Positions 9,329-18,444 are shown, counted from the stretch's first letter. The stretch: 64,000 nucleotides of DNA from Ampullimonas aquatilis (GCF_049675895.1 NZ_CP183834.1:248001-312000); one strand, 5' to 3'. Made by a program: numbers and translations. Notes: generated by a model not told the origin, from the sequence alone.

Positions 9329-10325
9329 ATCGCATGCTTTTTGGGCCGGGTTATTCACCTTGGGGCTGATGATTGCATTGGCATTGGTGGTGATCTGGCT
9401 CAATCATGATGGCTCCGTCAAGGCCAGTTATGAGCTAGTTACGCAAAGTTCGGTATCCGGACTTAACCCGCAAGCGTCAGTGCGTTACCGCGGACTGGAT
9501 GTAGGACTGGTCGACAGCATTGGTTTTGATCAACAGGCCGGTGCCGACAAGGCCGGACAGATCGTGATTCATATCACGATTGATGCCGGCACCCCGATCA
9601 CGGAATCCACCTTTGCTGTGATTGCTTCACAAGGCGTGACGGGTTTGGGGTACATCCAGCTTGATGATGAGGGTATGTCGCATACGTTGCTCAAAGGTAC
9701 TCTGGAACACCCGGCACGGATTCCCATCAAGCCCAGCCTGTTTGACAAGGTACAGGCCAAGACCGACCTGATTTTGAGTGATGCACAACGGCTGACCAGT
9801 GAGCTGGCCACCTTTTTCAATACCGATAGACAGCAACAATTGTCCGATCTGGTCAGCTCGCTGGATCAGGCAGTGCATGCCTATTCTGAAATCCCCGGGC
9901 AGCTCAAACCCGCCTTGGCCAGGATTCCGCAATTGGAAGCCGAGTTTCAGCAGACGGCCATCAACCTGAACAGTTTGAGTCAGGAGTTACGCCAGCTCAC
10001 GACCCAACTCAATAGCCCGCAAGGCCCGTTGCTGACAACCAGCAACAAGCTCAATGAAACCCTGGATCAGCTCAAGCTGCAATCCGGCCAGATTGGCGCT
10101 TCGCTGCAACATATCAGTCAGCAGGCGGATCGTGATCTGCTGCCGCAACTCAACGATTTATTGATTCGGGCGCAAACCGCCACTACGGCACTGGAACGTG
10201 CCGGTAATCTGATTGAGCGTCAGCCCAAAAGTCTGTTATTCGGACGTCAACCAGAGATACCAGGGCCGGGTGAGCCGGGCTTTCAATCGCGTCATCAACC
10301 TGCTTGCGGAGGGGCATCATGCTGA
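9318..10325 (+). CDS. MCE (MlaD-like) domain protein
   Basis: 335 residues. The N-terminal anchor (about residues 8-28, AFWAGLFTLGLMIALALVVI) is followed by one MCE domain (about 40-120) with SSVSGLNPQASVRYRGLDVG. A long helical, Leu/Gln-rich region (about 150-310) probably forms a coiled coil reaching across the periplasm. A single MCE domain with a long helical tail differs from short MlaD and from multi-domain PqiB or LetB. The ATG at 9318 lies inside the end of the ATPase gene (11-base overlap); the reading frame continues upstream, but that part would lie within the ATPase gene. Confidence 0.85.
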   Translation: MENKSHAFWAGLFTLGLMIALALVVIWLNHDGSVKASYELVTQSSVSGLNPQASVRYRGLDVGLVDSIGFDQQAGADKAGQIVIHITIDAGTPITESTFAVIASQGVTGLGYIQLDDEGMSHTLLKGTLEHPARIPIKPSLFDKVQAKTDLILSDAQRLTSELATFFNTDRQQQLSDLVSSLDQAVHAYSEIPGQLKPALARIPQLEAEFQQTAINLNSLSQELRQLTTQLNSPQGPLLTTSNKLNETLDQLKLQSGQIGASLQHISQQADRDLLPQLNDLLIRAQTATTALERAGNLIERQPKSLLFGRQPEIPGPGEPGFQSRHQPACGGASC

Positions 10326-10927
10326 TTCGTCGTACTCTTACTGTCATACTGATTTTTGCTGGCTGCTGGTTGGGTGCCTGTTCAACACCGCCAGTTACCA
10401 TGGCCTCGGTGTTTGATCTGGGCACCATCAAGCTCACTCAGGTAACGTCAAATTCTGCTGGCATGCGTGTGGAAGTCAGTGCCACGCCAGCTTTGGCAAG
10501 TACTGATATGGTCTACCGCCTGCTCTATGACGATGCACAGGTTTGGCGACGTTATGCCAATAGCCGCTGGGCGGCCACGCCGGCCCAATTGATTCAGGAA
10601 CGCTTGCGCGTGGGATTGTTGGCGGCACTTGCTGTCAGCAATGCCAGCAGTTCTGCGGGGCCACGCAATCTCTCAGTGAGGGTGTTGGAATTTTCACAAT
10701 GGTTTGATCGGCCTGACAGTAGTCGTGCCGTGATTCAGGTGGAGGCTCAGCTCTATCAAAATGGTATCTTGCAGGCGCAACAGCTCATGCAAGTCGAGGC
10801 ACCAGCAGCAAGCGCCAATGCGGCGGGTGGTGCGGCAGCATTGGCACAAGCCGGTGACGAGCTGGCGAAGCGATTATTGGGCTGGCAAGATGAACATAAA
10901 CGTGAGCAGGTGATGTCATCAAAATAA
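10319..10927 (+). CDS. ABC-type transport auxiliary lipoprotein (PqiC-like)
   Basis: About 202 residues. The N-terminus is a lipoprotein signal (MLIRRTLTVILIFAGCWLGA) with a lipobox ending LGAC at about residue 22. The body has the DUF330/PqiC pattern: VYRLLYDDAQVWRRYANSRW near residue 70, then ELSV-like strands and an Ala-rich end. PqiC-type lipoproteins sit on the outer membrane and complete Mce/Pqi transporters. The ATG at 10319 overlaps the MCE gene stop by seven bases, so all four genes of the transporter are translationally linked. Confidence 0.8.
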   Translation: MLIRRTLTVILIFAGCWLGACSTPPVTMASVFDLGTIKLTQVTSNSAGMRVEVSATPALASTDMVYRLLYDDAQVWRRYANSRWAATPAQLIQERLRVGLLAALAVSNASSSAGPRNLSVRVLEFSQWFDRPDSSRAVIQVEAQLYQNGILQAQQLMQVEAPAASANAAGGAAALAQAGDELAKRLLGWQDEHKREQVMSSK

Positions 10928-10964
10928 GGCACAATGCGGCCTGGTTATTTGGGCATTACTTCAC

Positions 10965-12167
10965 ATGACATATCAGGCAGAAAGCAAAAGCTGGCAACGC
11001 CATCGCTCGCCATTGGCGGTTGCCATGGCCTTGGTGCTGTTGGTCATCATTGCCTATGCCAGCCTGTACCCGATGTCGGGCTGGAGCGATGACGGTACAC
11101 CGGTATGGGCCTATGTTTTTGCGCCCATCAATTGGCATCTCTACAAGTTTGATTTCGTGATCAATATTTTGGGTTATGTACCTTTTGGCTTTTTACTGGT
11201 GCTGGCCATGTATCCACGGCCTCGTGGACTCTGGGCCTTATTGAGTGCGACCCTGTTGGGGACATTGGTCTCGGGCAGCATGGAAGCGCTGCAGACTTTT
11301 TTGCCCACGCGCACTTCATCCAATATTGATTTGCTGACCAATATTGCCGGTACGCTGGTGGGTGCTTCACTGGCTTTGCCACTCGCCAGTAAGCTGATTG
11401 ATCGCGGTTGGCTGCGTCGCTTGCGTCTGAGCTGGTTTGAGCCGGGCCACAGCATGCATCTGACCATTGCCCTGATCTGGCCTTTTGCGCAGCTCTATCC
11501 GCAAGCCTATCTGTTTGGCAATGGTGGTGTGCTGGGTGAAATCTTGTTGGCGCTTTATCAGTCCATTACGGGCAAGCAACAAGCTGAAGGGACGATGCGT
11601 GAAGTGTTGAGCTGGCTGGATCTGTCGCACTGGCTGCAAGACAGTACGCCCAATCATGCTGATCTGCATCGGCTTGGCGAATTTGCCGTGACCACCAGCG
11701 CCATCTTTGGTGCCGCCATGTTTTGCATGTGTCTGGCCAAGCCTCGCGCACCGGCACGACTATTGATTGGTGTGGCGCTCAGCGCGACGATCCTGCTCAA
11801 GTGCCTGGTTGTGACCTCTCAGTTTTCCTTTGCCGACATGCTGGGTTGGGCAACGCCCGGTGCCATGGCGGGTATTTTGATGGGTATCACACTGGCTTTT
11901 GTGGCCTGTATTGCCGGCCCAAGGCAGCGCCGTTTTTGGGCTTGGCTGGGTCTGCTGCTGCAATTGCTGCTCTGTAATCTGATGCCACCCAATCCATTTT
12001 ATGAAGCCATGATTGATGCCTGGCATCAAGGCAAGTTGATTCATTTCAACCAGCTGGCTTTATGGGTGTCCATGCTATGGCCTTATCTGGCAGTGCTTTG
12101 TTTGCTGGTCAATCTGGATAAACGCGTCGACAAATTGCATATACTGCATAGGGGTATAAAGACTTAA
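10965..12167 (+). CDS. VanZ-like family membrane protein
   Basis: A 400-residue protein with about ten hydrophobic segments. The N-terminal third has the VanZ pattern: YASLYPMSGW, FDFVINILGYVPFGFLLVLA and a LQTFLPTRTSSNIDLLTNIA segment in which acidic and Asn residues sit between helices. VanZ relatives include the teicoplanin-resistance protein, but most chromosomal members have no known role and probably act in envelope biology. It lies 37 bases after the transporter lipoprotein and may be read with it. The C-terminal half is additional membrane sequence I cannot assign. Confidence 0.75.
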   Translation: MTYQAESKSWQRHRSPLAVAMALVLLVIIAYASLYPMSGWSDDGTPVWAYVFAPINWHLYKFDFVINILGYVPFGFLLVLAMYPRPRGLWALLSATLLGTLVSGSMEALQTFLPTRTSSNIDLLTNIAGTLVGASLALPLASKLIDRGWLRRLRLSWFEPGHSMHLTIALIWPFAQLYPQAYLFGNGGVLGEILLALYQSITGKQQAEGTMREVLSWLDLSHWLQDSTPNHADLHRLGEFAVTTSAIFGAAMFCMCLAKPRAPARLLIGVALSATILLKCLVVTSQFSFADMLGWATPGAMAGILMGITLAFVACIAGPRQRRFWAWLGLLLQLLLCNLMPPNPFYEAMIDAWHQGKLIHFNQLALWVSMLWPYLAVLCLLVNLDKRVDKLHILHRGIKT

Positions 12168-12312
12168 AACCCCTTTAAGTGCTTGGAATAAGCTTTCCAG
12201 GGGCAATTTTTGTATACTCTTTTTACACTTGTCGGCATGACAAGCCAATGGCAACAAGTTGGCAGTTTCTCCACGTATAATCCCGTTTTGCCCTCCACAG
12301 GTGTTACCGATC

Positions 12313-12630
12313 ATGAGCCAGGATTCCTATTTCAAACATCACGTTTTTTTCTGTTTGAACCAACGCTCCGAAGGCGAAGCCTGCTGTGCCAATCTGGGCG
12401 CCAAAGAAGCTTTTGATCACATGAAAAAAGCGGTCAAGAACAAAGGTTTATCGGGTGCTGGTCAAATTCGCGTCAATAAGGCCGGTTGCCTGGATCGTTG
12501 CGAACTTGGCCCGGTTATGGTGGTCTATCCAGAAGGTACCTGGTACACCTATGTAGATAATAGCGATATTGACGAAATTCTTGAATCCCACCTGATCCAG
12601 GGTAAGCCGGTCGAGCGTCTCAAGGTTTAA
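12313..12630 (+). CDS. Thioredoxin-like [2Fe-2S] ferredoxin
   Basis: 105 residues from the ATG at 12313 (MSQDSYFKHHVFFCLNQ). Upstream in-frame codons exist, but the homologous part starts here. The four cysteines expected for a thioredoxin-fold 2Fe-2S ferredoxin are visible: one in VFFCLN, a CC pair near residue 23, and AGCLDRCELGP at about 58-62. This family (Clostridium/Azotobacter type) also appears as the NuoE C-terminus. The electron partner is unknown. The next gene starts 10 bases on, so the two are likely co-transcribed. Confidence 0.8.
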   Translation: MSQDSYFKHHVFFCLNQRSEGEACCANLGAKEAFDHMKKAVKNKGLSGAGQIRVNKAGCLDRCELGPVMVVYPEGTWYTYVDNSDIDEILESHLIQGKPVERLKV

Positions 12631-12640
12631 GTAGCACTGC

Positions 12641-13285
12641 ATGAATATCCATACTCAAAAACAACTGATCGACGGTCCTGTCGGCAAAATTGAAGTCGCC
12701 ATTGATATGTCCGAAGCCTTGCCTGCCCGTGGACTGGCTTTGGTTGCGCATCCGCATCCACTGTTTGGCGGTACGATGGATAACAAGGTGGCACAAACGC
12801 TGGCGCGTGCTTTTGTGCAACTGGGCTACATTACCATTCGCGCCAACTTTCGCGGTGTCGGCAAGACCGAAGGTGCGCATGATCACGGGATTGGCGAGCG
12901 CGCTGATCTATTGGTCGTGATTGACTGGCTGCAAGCAAACTATGCCGGGCAATGCGTCACCCAACCGCCGCCCTTGGCGTTGGGTGGTTTTTCCTTTGGC
13001 AGTTTTGTGATCTCGCATGTGGCGCAAACCCTCGTTGAGCAAGGCCGTGCGGCCGAACGTCTGGTGATGGTGGGCACGGCCGCCAGTCGCTGGGAAGTGG
13101 CCACTGTACCGGCTGATACCATTGTGATTCATGGCGAACTCGACGACACCGTACCGATTCAAAGCGTGTATGACTGGGCGCGCCCGCAAGAGCTGCCCAT
13201 GATTGTGATTCCCGGTGCGGATCACTTTTTTCATCGCAAGCTACCGCTTGTCAAACAACTCATTATCAATGCCTGGGCCAAATAG
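12641..13285 (+). CDS. Alpha/beta hydrolase (COG2945-like)
   Basis: A 214-residue cytoplasmic alpha/beta hydrolase. An AHPHPLFGGTMDNKV segment near residue 37 is typical of the COG2945 group. The nucleophile Ser lies in GGFSFGSFV (about residue 123), the acid is probably in HGELDDTVP and the catalytic His in GADHFFH. The substrate is unknown; it could be an esterase or thioesterase. It is preceded by the ferredoxin gene and followed 27 bases on by the carboxypeptidase gene, so all three may share a transcript. Confidence 0.75.
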   Translation: MNIHTQKQLIDGPVGKIEVAIDMSEALPARGLALVAHPHPLFGGTMDNKVAQTLARAFVQLGYITIRANFRGVGKTEGAHDHGIGERADLLVVIDWLQANYAGQCVTQPPPLALGGFSFGSFVISHVAQTLVEQGRAAERLVMVGTAASRWEVATVPADTIVIHGELDDTVPIQSVYDWARPQELPMIVIPGADHFFHRKLPLVKQLIINAWAK

Positions 13286-13311
13286 GCTTGGGTACTCTCT
13301 CTAACGGAACC

Positions 13312-14472
13312 ATGTTGAAAAAAATCGTCTCTTTTGTTTCTGCTGCATCCCTGACCTTTGCGCTGGCACTGCCAAGCGCGCAGGCGCAGGTTGCGGCCCC
13401 TGCCGTGGCTGCCAAGGCCTGGTTATTGATTGATATGAACAGCGGTCAGACGCTCACCTCGCAAGAGCCTGATATGCGTGTCGAGCCTGCTTCGCTGACC
13501 AAGCTGATGACAGCCTATCTTTCTTTCAGCGCGCTGAAAGAAAAAAAGATCACGCTTGATCAAATGATCACGCCATCCAAAAATGCCTACAAGCCAGAAG
13601 GCTCGCGCATGTTCATTGATATTGCCAAACCGGTTTCGGTGGACGACTTGCTGCATGGCATGATTATCCAGTCTGGTAACGATGCCTCGATTGCCCTGGC
13701 CGAACTGATTGGTGGTAGCGAAGCTGCCTTTGCCGAGCTGATGAATCGTGAGGCCAAAAGCATGGGTATGAACAATACCAACTTTAAAAATTCAACCGGC
13801 TTGCCAGACCCCAGTCATTACAGCACGGCCAATGATCTGGCCAAACTGGTGATCCGCCTGATTACTGATTTCCCCGAGCAGTACGGCCTCTATTCCATCA
13901 AGGAATTTACCTACAACAATATCAAGCAGCCCAACCGCAACCGCTTGTTGTTTATGGATCCTACGGTAGATGGCGTGAAAACCGGTCATACCGATGCAGC
14001 CGGTTTTTGCCTGATTTCTTCAGCCCATCGACCACTGCCCAATGTGCCCAATGTACAGCGTCGTTTGTTGTCCGTCGTATTGGGTACCACCTCCGATGCT
14101 GCCCGTGCGGTGGAATCCCAAAAGCTGCTCAACTTTGGTTTCAGCGCTTTTGATGACGTGCGTGTTTACGAAAAAAATCAGGTATTGGGTACGCCCGAAG
14201 TCTGGAAGGGTAAACTGTCCAATATCAAGATTGGTCTGAAAGAAGACCTGTATCTGTCGGTACCCAAAGGTCAGGCGGATAGCGTCAAGGCGACGCTGGA
14301 TCGCACCCAGCCTTTGCTCGCACCATTACAACAGGGTGATCAGGTAGGTGTGTTGCGGGTGGAAGTGGATGGCAAACCCTTTGCCGAGCGTCCCGTTGTG
14401 GCTTTGGAAACAGTCGAAACTGCTGGTTTCTTTGGTCGTCTGTGGGACACGATCCGCTTGTGGTTCAAATAA
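13312..14472 (+). CDS. dacC: D-alanyl-D-alanine carboxypeptidase (PBP5/6 type)
   Basis: 386 residues from the ATG at 13312. A cleavable signal (about 1-26, ending SAQAQ) is followed by a class A penicillin-binding core: EPASLTKLMTAY (the SxxK Ser-Lys), IQSGNDASIALAE (SGN) and DGVKTGHTDAAGFC (KTG). The C-terminal beta domain ends in an amphipathic helix (GFFGRLWDTIRLWFK), which anchors PBP5-like enzymes to the outer face of the inner membrane. It trims terminal D-Ala from peptidoglycan pentapeptides. The choice of dacC rather than dacA is by convention only. Confidence 0.88.
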   Translation: MLKKIVSFVSAASLTFALALPSAQAQVAAPAVAAKAWLLIDMNSGQTLTSQEPDMRVEPASLTKLMTAYLSFSALKEKKITLDQMITPSKNAYKPEGSRMFIDIAKPVSVDDLLHGMIIQSGNDASIALAELIGGSEAAFAELMNREAKSMGMNNTNFKNSTGLPDPSHYSTANDLAKLVIRLITDFPEQYGLYSIKEFTYNNIKQPNRNRLLFMDPTVDGVKTGHTDAAGFCLISSAHRPLPNVPNVQRRLLSVVLGTTSDAARAVESQKLLNFGFSAFDDVRVYEKNQVLGTPEVWKGKLSNIKIGLKEDLYLSVPKGQADSVKATLDRTQPLLAPLQQGDQVGVLRVEVDGKPFAERPVVALETVETAGFFGRLWDTIRLWFK

Positions 14473-14506
14473 GCCAATTGATTGGAAAGCGCATGAGGAG
14501 AGCATC

Positions 14507-14788
14507 ATGACCCTGGAGCCGATTCCACCTGAAGAAAGTCTGATCGAATTTCCTTCGGCCTTCCCCATCAAGGTCATGGGCAAAACACATCCCGATTTTG
14601 CTCAAACCATGACCGAGCTGATTCTGAGCTTTGATCCGACTTTTGATCCCGCTACTGTTGAAATGCGGCCATCCAAAGCGGGCAACTATTTGTCGCTTAC
14701 CTTCACCATCACCGCTACCAGTCGGGTGCAGCTTGATGACATCTATCGGGCGCTGACTGCGCATCCGATGGTGTCCATGGCGCTTTAG
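14507..14788 (+). CDS. ybeD: YbeD/DUF493 family regulatory-type protein
   Basis: 93 residues. The pattern IEFPSAFPIKVMGKTHPDF near the start and YLSLTFTITATSRVQLDDIY later identify the DUF493/YbeD family, a small ACT-like fold protein. It commonly lies between dacA and lipB, as it does here. A strong GAGGAG ribosome site fixes the start at 14507. No biochemical role is established; linkage to lipoate genes and the ACT-like fold suggest allosteric regulation. It lies 23 bases before lipB. Confidence 0.85.
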   Translation: MTLEPIPPEESLIEFPSAFPIKVMGKTHPDFAQTMTELILSFDPTFDPATVEMRPSKAGNYLSLTFTITATSRVQLDDIYRALTAHPMVSMAL

Positions 14789-14811
14789 TCAGCAAAATCA
14801 TTTCTATTCGC

Positions 14812-15459
14812 ATGGCTTCCTCGGCAATTGTGGTCAAACAACTCGGTCTGGCCGACTACAGCGCCACCTTTGAGGCCATGAAAGCCTTTACTGCGGCACG
14901 TACTGCTGAGACCACAGATGAAATCTGGCTGGTGGAACATCCACCGGTTTTTACGCTTGGTTTGGCTGGCAAGATGGAACATTTGCTTCAGGTCAGCGAC
15001 ATTCCATTGGTCAAGGTGGATCGTGGCGGCCAGATCACTTATCACGGCCCTGGTCAGGTGGTGGCTTATCTGCTGCTTGATTTGCGTCGCCATGGTTTAC
15101 TGGTGCGCGAGCTGGTCTGGAAGATCGAAGCAGCTACCCTGCAAACCCTGCGTGACTATGTCATTGCGGCCGAACGTAAAGAGGGTGCACCCGGCCTGTA
15201 TTTGGACGAAACTGCCCCCAAAGCCTTGCAGGGCGCCAAAATTGCCGCCCTGGGCTTAAAAATCCGACAGGGTTGCAGCTATCACGGCGTGAGCCTCAAT
15301 GTGGCGATGGATCTGTCGCCGTTTGATCTCATCAACCCTTGCGGATATGAGGGATTACGCACAGTGGATATGGCCACCTTAGGCTGCACTGCCAGTTGGC
15401 AGAATGTGGCGAACACGCTGGCTGCACGGTTGATTGAATTCATTGAAAAGCCTGCATGA
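14812..15459 (+). CDS. lipB: Octanoyl-[ACP]:protein N-octanoyltransferase LipB
   Basis: 215 residues. It carries the LipB motifs EHPPVFTLGLAG, DRGGQITYHGPGQVVAYLL (octanoyl pocket), KIAALGLKIRQGCSYHGVSL with the catalytic Lys, and INPCGYEGL with the catalytic Cys. It transfers octanoate from ACP to lipoyl domains of 2-oxoacid dehydrogenases and GcvH, and supplies the substrate for LipA downstream. Start at ATG 14812. A 163-base gap separates it from lipA, so lipA may have its own promoter. Confidence 0.93.
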   Translation: MASSAIVVKQLGLADYSATFEAMKAFTAARTAETTDEIWLVEHPPVFTLGLAGKMEHLLQVSDIPLVKVDRGGQITYHGPGQVVAYLLLDLRRHGLLVRELVWKIEAATLQTLRDYVIAAERKEGAPGLYLDETAPKALQGAKIAALGLKIRQGCSYHGVSLNVAMDLSPFDLINPCGYEGLRTVDMATLGCTASWQNVANTLAARLIEFIEKPA

Positions 15460-15622
15460 AAATTGCAGAGATGGTATCTGATACGGACAAGTTGTGTCAG
15501 CCGCGATGTTTGATTCTGTGCCAGGCTCTGAGTCAGATCATACGGTGAGTCCAGCAAGTCCTTACAATAGGCCAATCAATCAGTAAAAAATACGCTAATC
15601 GCTATATAGAAAGTCCGAGACC

Positions 15623-16621
15623 ATGGATTCCAAGCCCGCCGTTACCGAGAGCGCTGCACCTCACTACGACCCGACTGCCAAGCAAAAGGGGGGCAGCAAA
15701 ACGGCCCGCATTCCCATCAAGATTATTCCGGCCGAAAAGCTCGCCAAGCCCGACTGGATTCGCGTACGCGCGGGTTCAGCAACGGGTCGCTTTACTGAAA
15801 TCAAACAGATTTTGCGTGAACATAATCTGCATACTGTTTGCGAAGAAGCTTCCTGTCCCAATATTGGCGAATGCTTTGGCAAGGGCACGGCGACCTTCAT
15901 GATCATGGGTGATAAGTGCACCCGTCGTTGCCCATTCTGCGATGTTGGACATGGCCGCCCTGATCCGCTGGATGTGAACGAGCCAGACAACCTGGCCAAG
16001 ACCATCGCTGCACTCAAGCTCAACTATGTGGTGATCACCAGCGTTGACCGGGATGATTTGCGTGATGGCGGTGCCCAGCACTTTGTCGATTGCATCCGCA
16101 AGACGCGTGAGCTGTCACCCATGACACGGATTGAAATTCTCACGCCGGACTTTCGTGGTCGTATGGATCGGGCGCTTGAAATTCTCAAGGCCGCGCCACC
16201 CGATGTGATGAACCACAACCTGGAAACGGTGCCACGTTTATATAAAGAAGCCCGCCCCGGCTCCGACTACGAATATTCGCTGAACCTGCTCAAGCGCTTT
16301 AAAGAACTGCATCCCAATGTCCCGACCAAGTCAGGCATCATGGTTGGCTTGGGTGAAACCGACGAAGAAATTTTGCAAGTCATGCGCGACCTGCGTGCCC
16401 ACCATGTTGATATGCTGACCCTGGGCCAATATCTCATGCCTTCGTCCGAGCACCTGCCTGTGCGTCGCTATGTTCACCCCGACACCTTCAAGATGTTTGA
16501 AGATGAGGCCTACAAGATGGGCTTTGAACATGCCGCAGTCGGTGCCATGGTCAGATCGTCATACCATGCGGATCAACAGGCTCATGCGGCGGATGAATCT
16601 ATCAAAGAAAAGCGTATTTAA
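15623..16621 (+). CDS. lipA: Lipoyl synthase LipA
   Basis: 332 residues. The radical SAM enzyme inserts two sulfurs into octanoyl groups. The auxiliary cluster ligands are in CEEASCPNIGEC (about residues 73-84) and the radical SAM cluster in CTRRCPFCDVG (about 99-106). GMVGLGE-type and QYLMPSSEHLPVRRYVHPD segments are canonical. The C-terminal RSSYHAD supplies the conserved RSSY serine that ligates the auxiliary cluster. It follows dacC-ybeD-lipB, the usual proteobacterial order. Confidence 0.95.
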   Translation: MDSKPAVTESAAPHYDPTAKQKGGSKTARIPIKIIPAEKLAKPDWIRVRAGSATGRFTEIKQILREHNLHTVCEEASCPNIGECFGKGTATFMIMGDKCTRRCPFCDVGHGRPDPLDVNEPDNLAKTIAALKLNYVVITSVDRDDLRDGGAQHFVDCIRKTRELSPMTRIEILTPDFRGRMDRALEILKAAPPDVMNHNLETVPRLYKEARPGSDYEYSLNLLKRFKELHPNVPTKSGIMVGLGETDEEILQVMRDLRAHHVDMLTLGQYLMPSSEHLPVRRYVHPDTFKMFEDEAYKMGFEHAAVGAMVRSSYHADQQAHAADESIKEKRI

Positions 16622-16775
16622 TGGATCTAAGAAAATAATGAATGATCAATTTTATTGAGTAACTTGGTAGCATAACGCCATTGTTCACTTTATTCAAAGC
16701 AGAAGATGGCGTTGCGCTTTTTGGTTTGATGCAGCTGGCTTTACTATTGATTCTATAAAAATTTTGGTTGGATGA

Positions 16776-17690
16776 TCAAGGCTTCAAACTTTGATCATTG
16801 TCAAAAAACGCCTTATTGAAGCGCTGCTCTCCTTCTTCTGAACTGAAACGAGCCAGTCCACCACCGGGGAGATTGGTCAGCTCACCAAAGATGAAATCTG
16901 TTTTGGACGCATAAAAGTCCACCCGCACAAAATCAAAATTCTGGGCGAGCAATTCGGCTTCTTTTAAAAGTTGCTCAAGAAATGGTGGTGATGGCAGATG
17001 CAATTCCTGATAGGGTTGTCCAAGGGCAACATGCAATGCTTGCCAATGTTGATCAAAAGATTCGCGTCGTTTTTCCTTATCAAAGCGATCAATGACTGAA
17101 ATGATGCGCGCTGAACCTTGACGACAATGAATGGAACCTTCTAGATAAAAGGCGTTATCTAAATAGGGTTCGACAATGAGTTTTTTTTCCAGTCCGGCAT
17201 AGTTATGTTCCAGCTCATGTAGAAAAAAATCATGCTCCAACCATTGATGCAATTTTGGCAGTGCGGTCAAATAGTCTTGTGTCTGATGAATAAAACAAAT
17301 GCGGTTTGAAGAGTGCGTCGGTTTGATGACAACGGGAAACTCACTCGGCAGGTAAGCGTCTATCTCTGCATGATTTTGTAGTATGGCCAGCGTGGGCATA
17401 GTGCGACCAGTGCCGACATGATCGCTGACAAATTGCTTGCCATGCTCTTTGTCGGTGACGTGCCGTTTAAGTGGGTCACGCAATGTACCATTGATTTTTC
17501 GAAAGAAATGATAATCGTTGAAGCGTTGTTGTTTGGCTTTGGGAATTCTTTTGTGGCGATGTATGAAAAATAAATAATGGTAAGACAAAAACAGTCGTTC
17601 ATATAGCCAGCCATCTTCGTTCAATAATTGAATGCCAGCAATGAGCGTGGTTCTGAATTGTCTGAGCCAGGAATCAGATGCCGTGTGCAT
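16776..17690 (-). CDS. TupA-like ATP-grasp domain protein
   Basis: About 304 residues from the ATG at 17690; GAGGTG just upstream favours it over a GTG at 17699. It resembles the ATPgrasp_TupA family: a Tyr/Phe-rich N-terminus, a DPLKRHVTDKEHGKQFV segment, FPVVIKPTHSSNR for the ATP-binding strand, and a terminal FVRVDFYAS ... IFGELTNLPGGG that should bind metal. TupA makes teichuronopeptide, and relatives lie in polysaccharide clusters; they join a carboxylate to an amine or sugar. It follows an overlapping methyltransferase gene, so the two probably modify one product. The substrate is unknown. Confidence 0.65.
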   Translation of the reverse strand: MHTASDSWLRQFRTTLIAGIQLLNEDGWLYERLFLSYHYLFFIHRHKRIPKAKQQRFNDYHFFRKINGTLRDPLKRHVTDKEHGKQFVSDHVGTGRTMPTLAILQNHAEIDAYLPSEFPVVIKPTHSSNRICFIHQTQDYLTALPKLHQWLEHDFFLHELEHNYAGLEKKLIVEPYLDNAFYLEGSIHCRQGSARIISVIDRFDKEKRRESFDQHWQALHVALGQPYQELHLPSPPFLEQLLKEAELLAQNFDFVRVDFYASKTDFIFGELTNLPGGGLARFSSEEGEQRFNKAFFDNDQSLKP

Positions 17691-18444
17691 GTTTGACACC
17701 TCGGAAATAACGCAATGACCAGCTCATGACAATTCGTCCATCCTTGCGTTGAAGACCTGGACAGATATCCAGTGCAGCAATGAGTGTCTCAACACTCATT
17801 GCTGTCAACCCAAAAAGTCTGGTCAAATAAGTATGCAGCTCAGCTTCTGAATGGAAAATCCACGGGCAAGCCAGCATGGTGGTACTTACGTCAGTAAACC
17901 CATGATTTAGCAAAACTTGGGTAAATGCTTGGGTAGGATAGGCGCCACAGTGTCCTGATGCGGTATGAGCGTTGATGAAACCATCCAGAAAATGATGTTC
18001 TGGGGAATCTTCAGCTACTTCGGCAATTGCCAACACGCCGCCAGGTTTTAATGCTTGCCAGGCACCTGTCACATAGCACTGCTTTTCTTTTGCATTGGCA
18101 TGATGAAATGGTACGACGGCCAGCAAGGCATCGTAGGTATCAGCTGCAATACCATCCAGATCCCAATTGGTCAGCATGACATTTTCAGCATAATTGCTTA
18201 AATGCAATTTAAGAAAATCTGCCCGATCAATGTTTGCCATTGGGTAAAGCAGTTCCAGCATCTTGCCTTCGGCAGGTACTTCCAGCAATCTTTGTGGGCT
18301 ATTCAAATTGGCATATGACTGTAAAGCCAGAAATTCGTTGAGGCGCACATCCGGATAATCAATCACTGATTCAATGTACTGATCCACATTGTTTGATAGT
18401 CTCTCGATATAGCTGATAGGTTCTGGCTGACTGGATTTGTTCAT
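17674..18444 (-). CDS. Class I SAM-dependent methyltransferase-like protein
   Basis: 256 residues. A methyltransferase fold is suggested by a weak motif I (RLLEVPAEGKMLEL, about residue 53), the acidic NWDLDGIAADTYDALLAVVP and GAWQALKPGGVLAIAEVAED, the last being the usual post-motif III segment. The glycine-rich SAM loop is less typical than DxGxGxG, so the cofactor assignment is moderate. It shares 17 bases with the ATP-grasp gene downstream and is probably the first gene of that pair. The acceptor is unknown. Confidence 0.6.
   Translation of the reverse strand: MNKSSQPEPISYIERLSNNVDQYIESVIDYPDVRLNEFLALQSYANLNSPQRLLEVPAEGKMLELLYPMANIDRADFLKLHLSNYAENVMLTNWDLDGIAADTYDALLAVVPFHHANAKEKQCYVTGAWQALKPGGVLAIAEVAEDSPEHHFLDGFINAHTASGHCGAYPTQAFTQVLLNHGFTDVSTTMLACPWIFHSEAELHTYLTRLFGLTAMSVETLIAALDICPGLQRKDGRIVMSWSLRYFRGVKHAHGI

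Noticed and set aside
10304..10318. Extended start for the auxiliary lipoprotein (MRRGI before MLIRR)
   Set aside because: The lipoprotein signal is normal only from the ATG at 10319, which also fits the overlap pattern of the operon.
16674..16713. AACGCCAT ... ATGGCGTT followed by GCGCTTTTT after lipA
   Set aside because: The stem has only eight bases and a 24-base loop; too weak to list as a terminator, although it may help end the lipA transcript.
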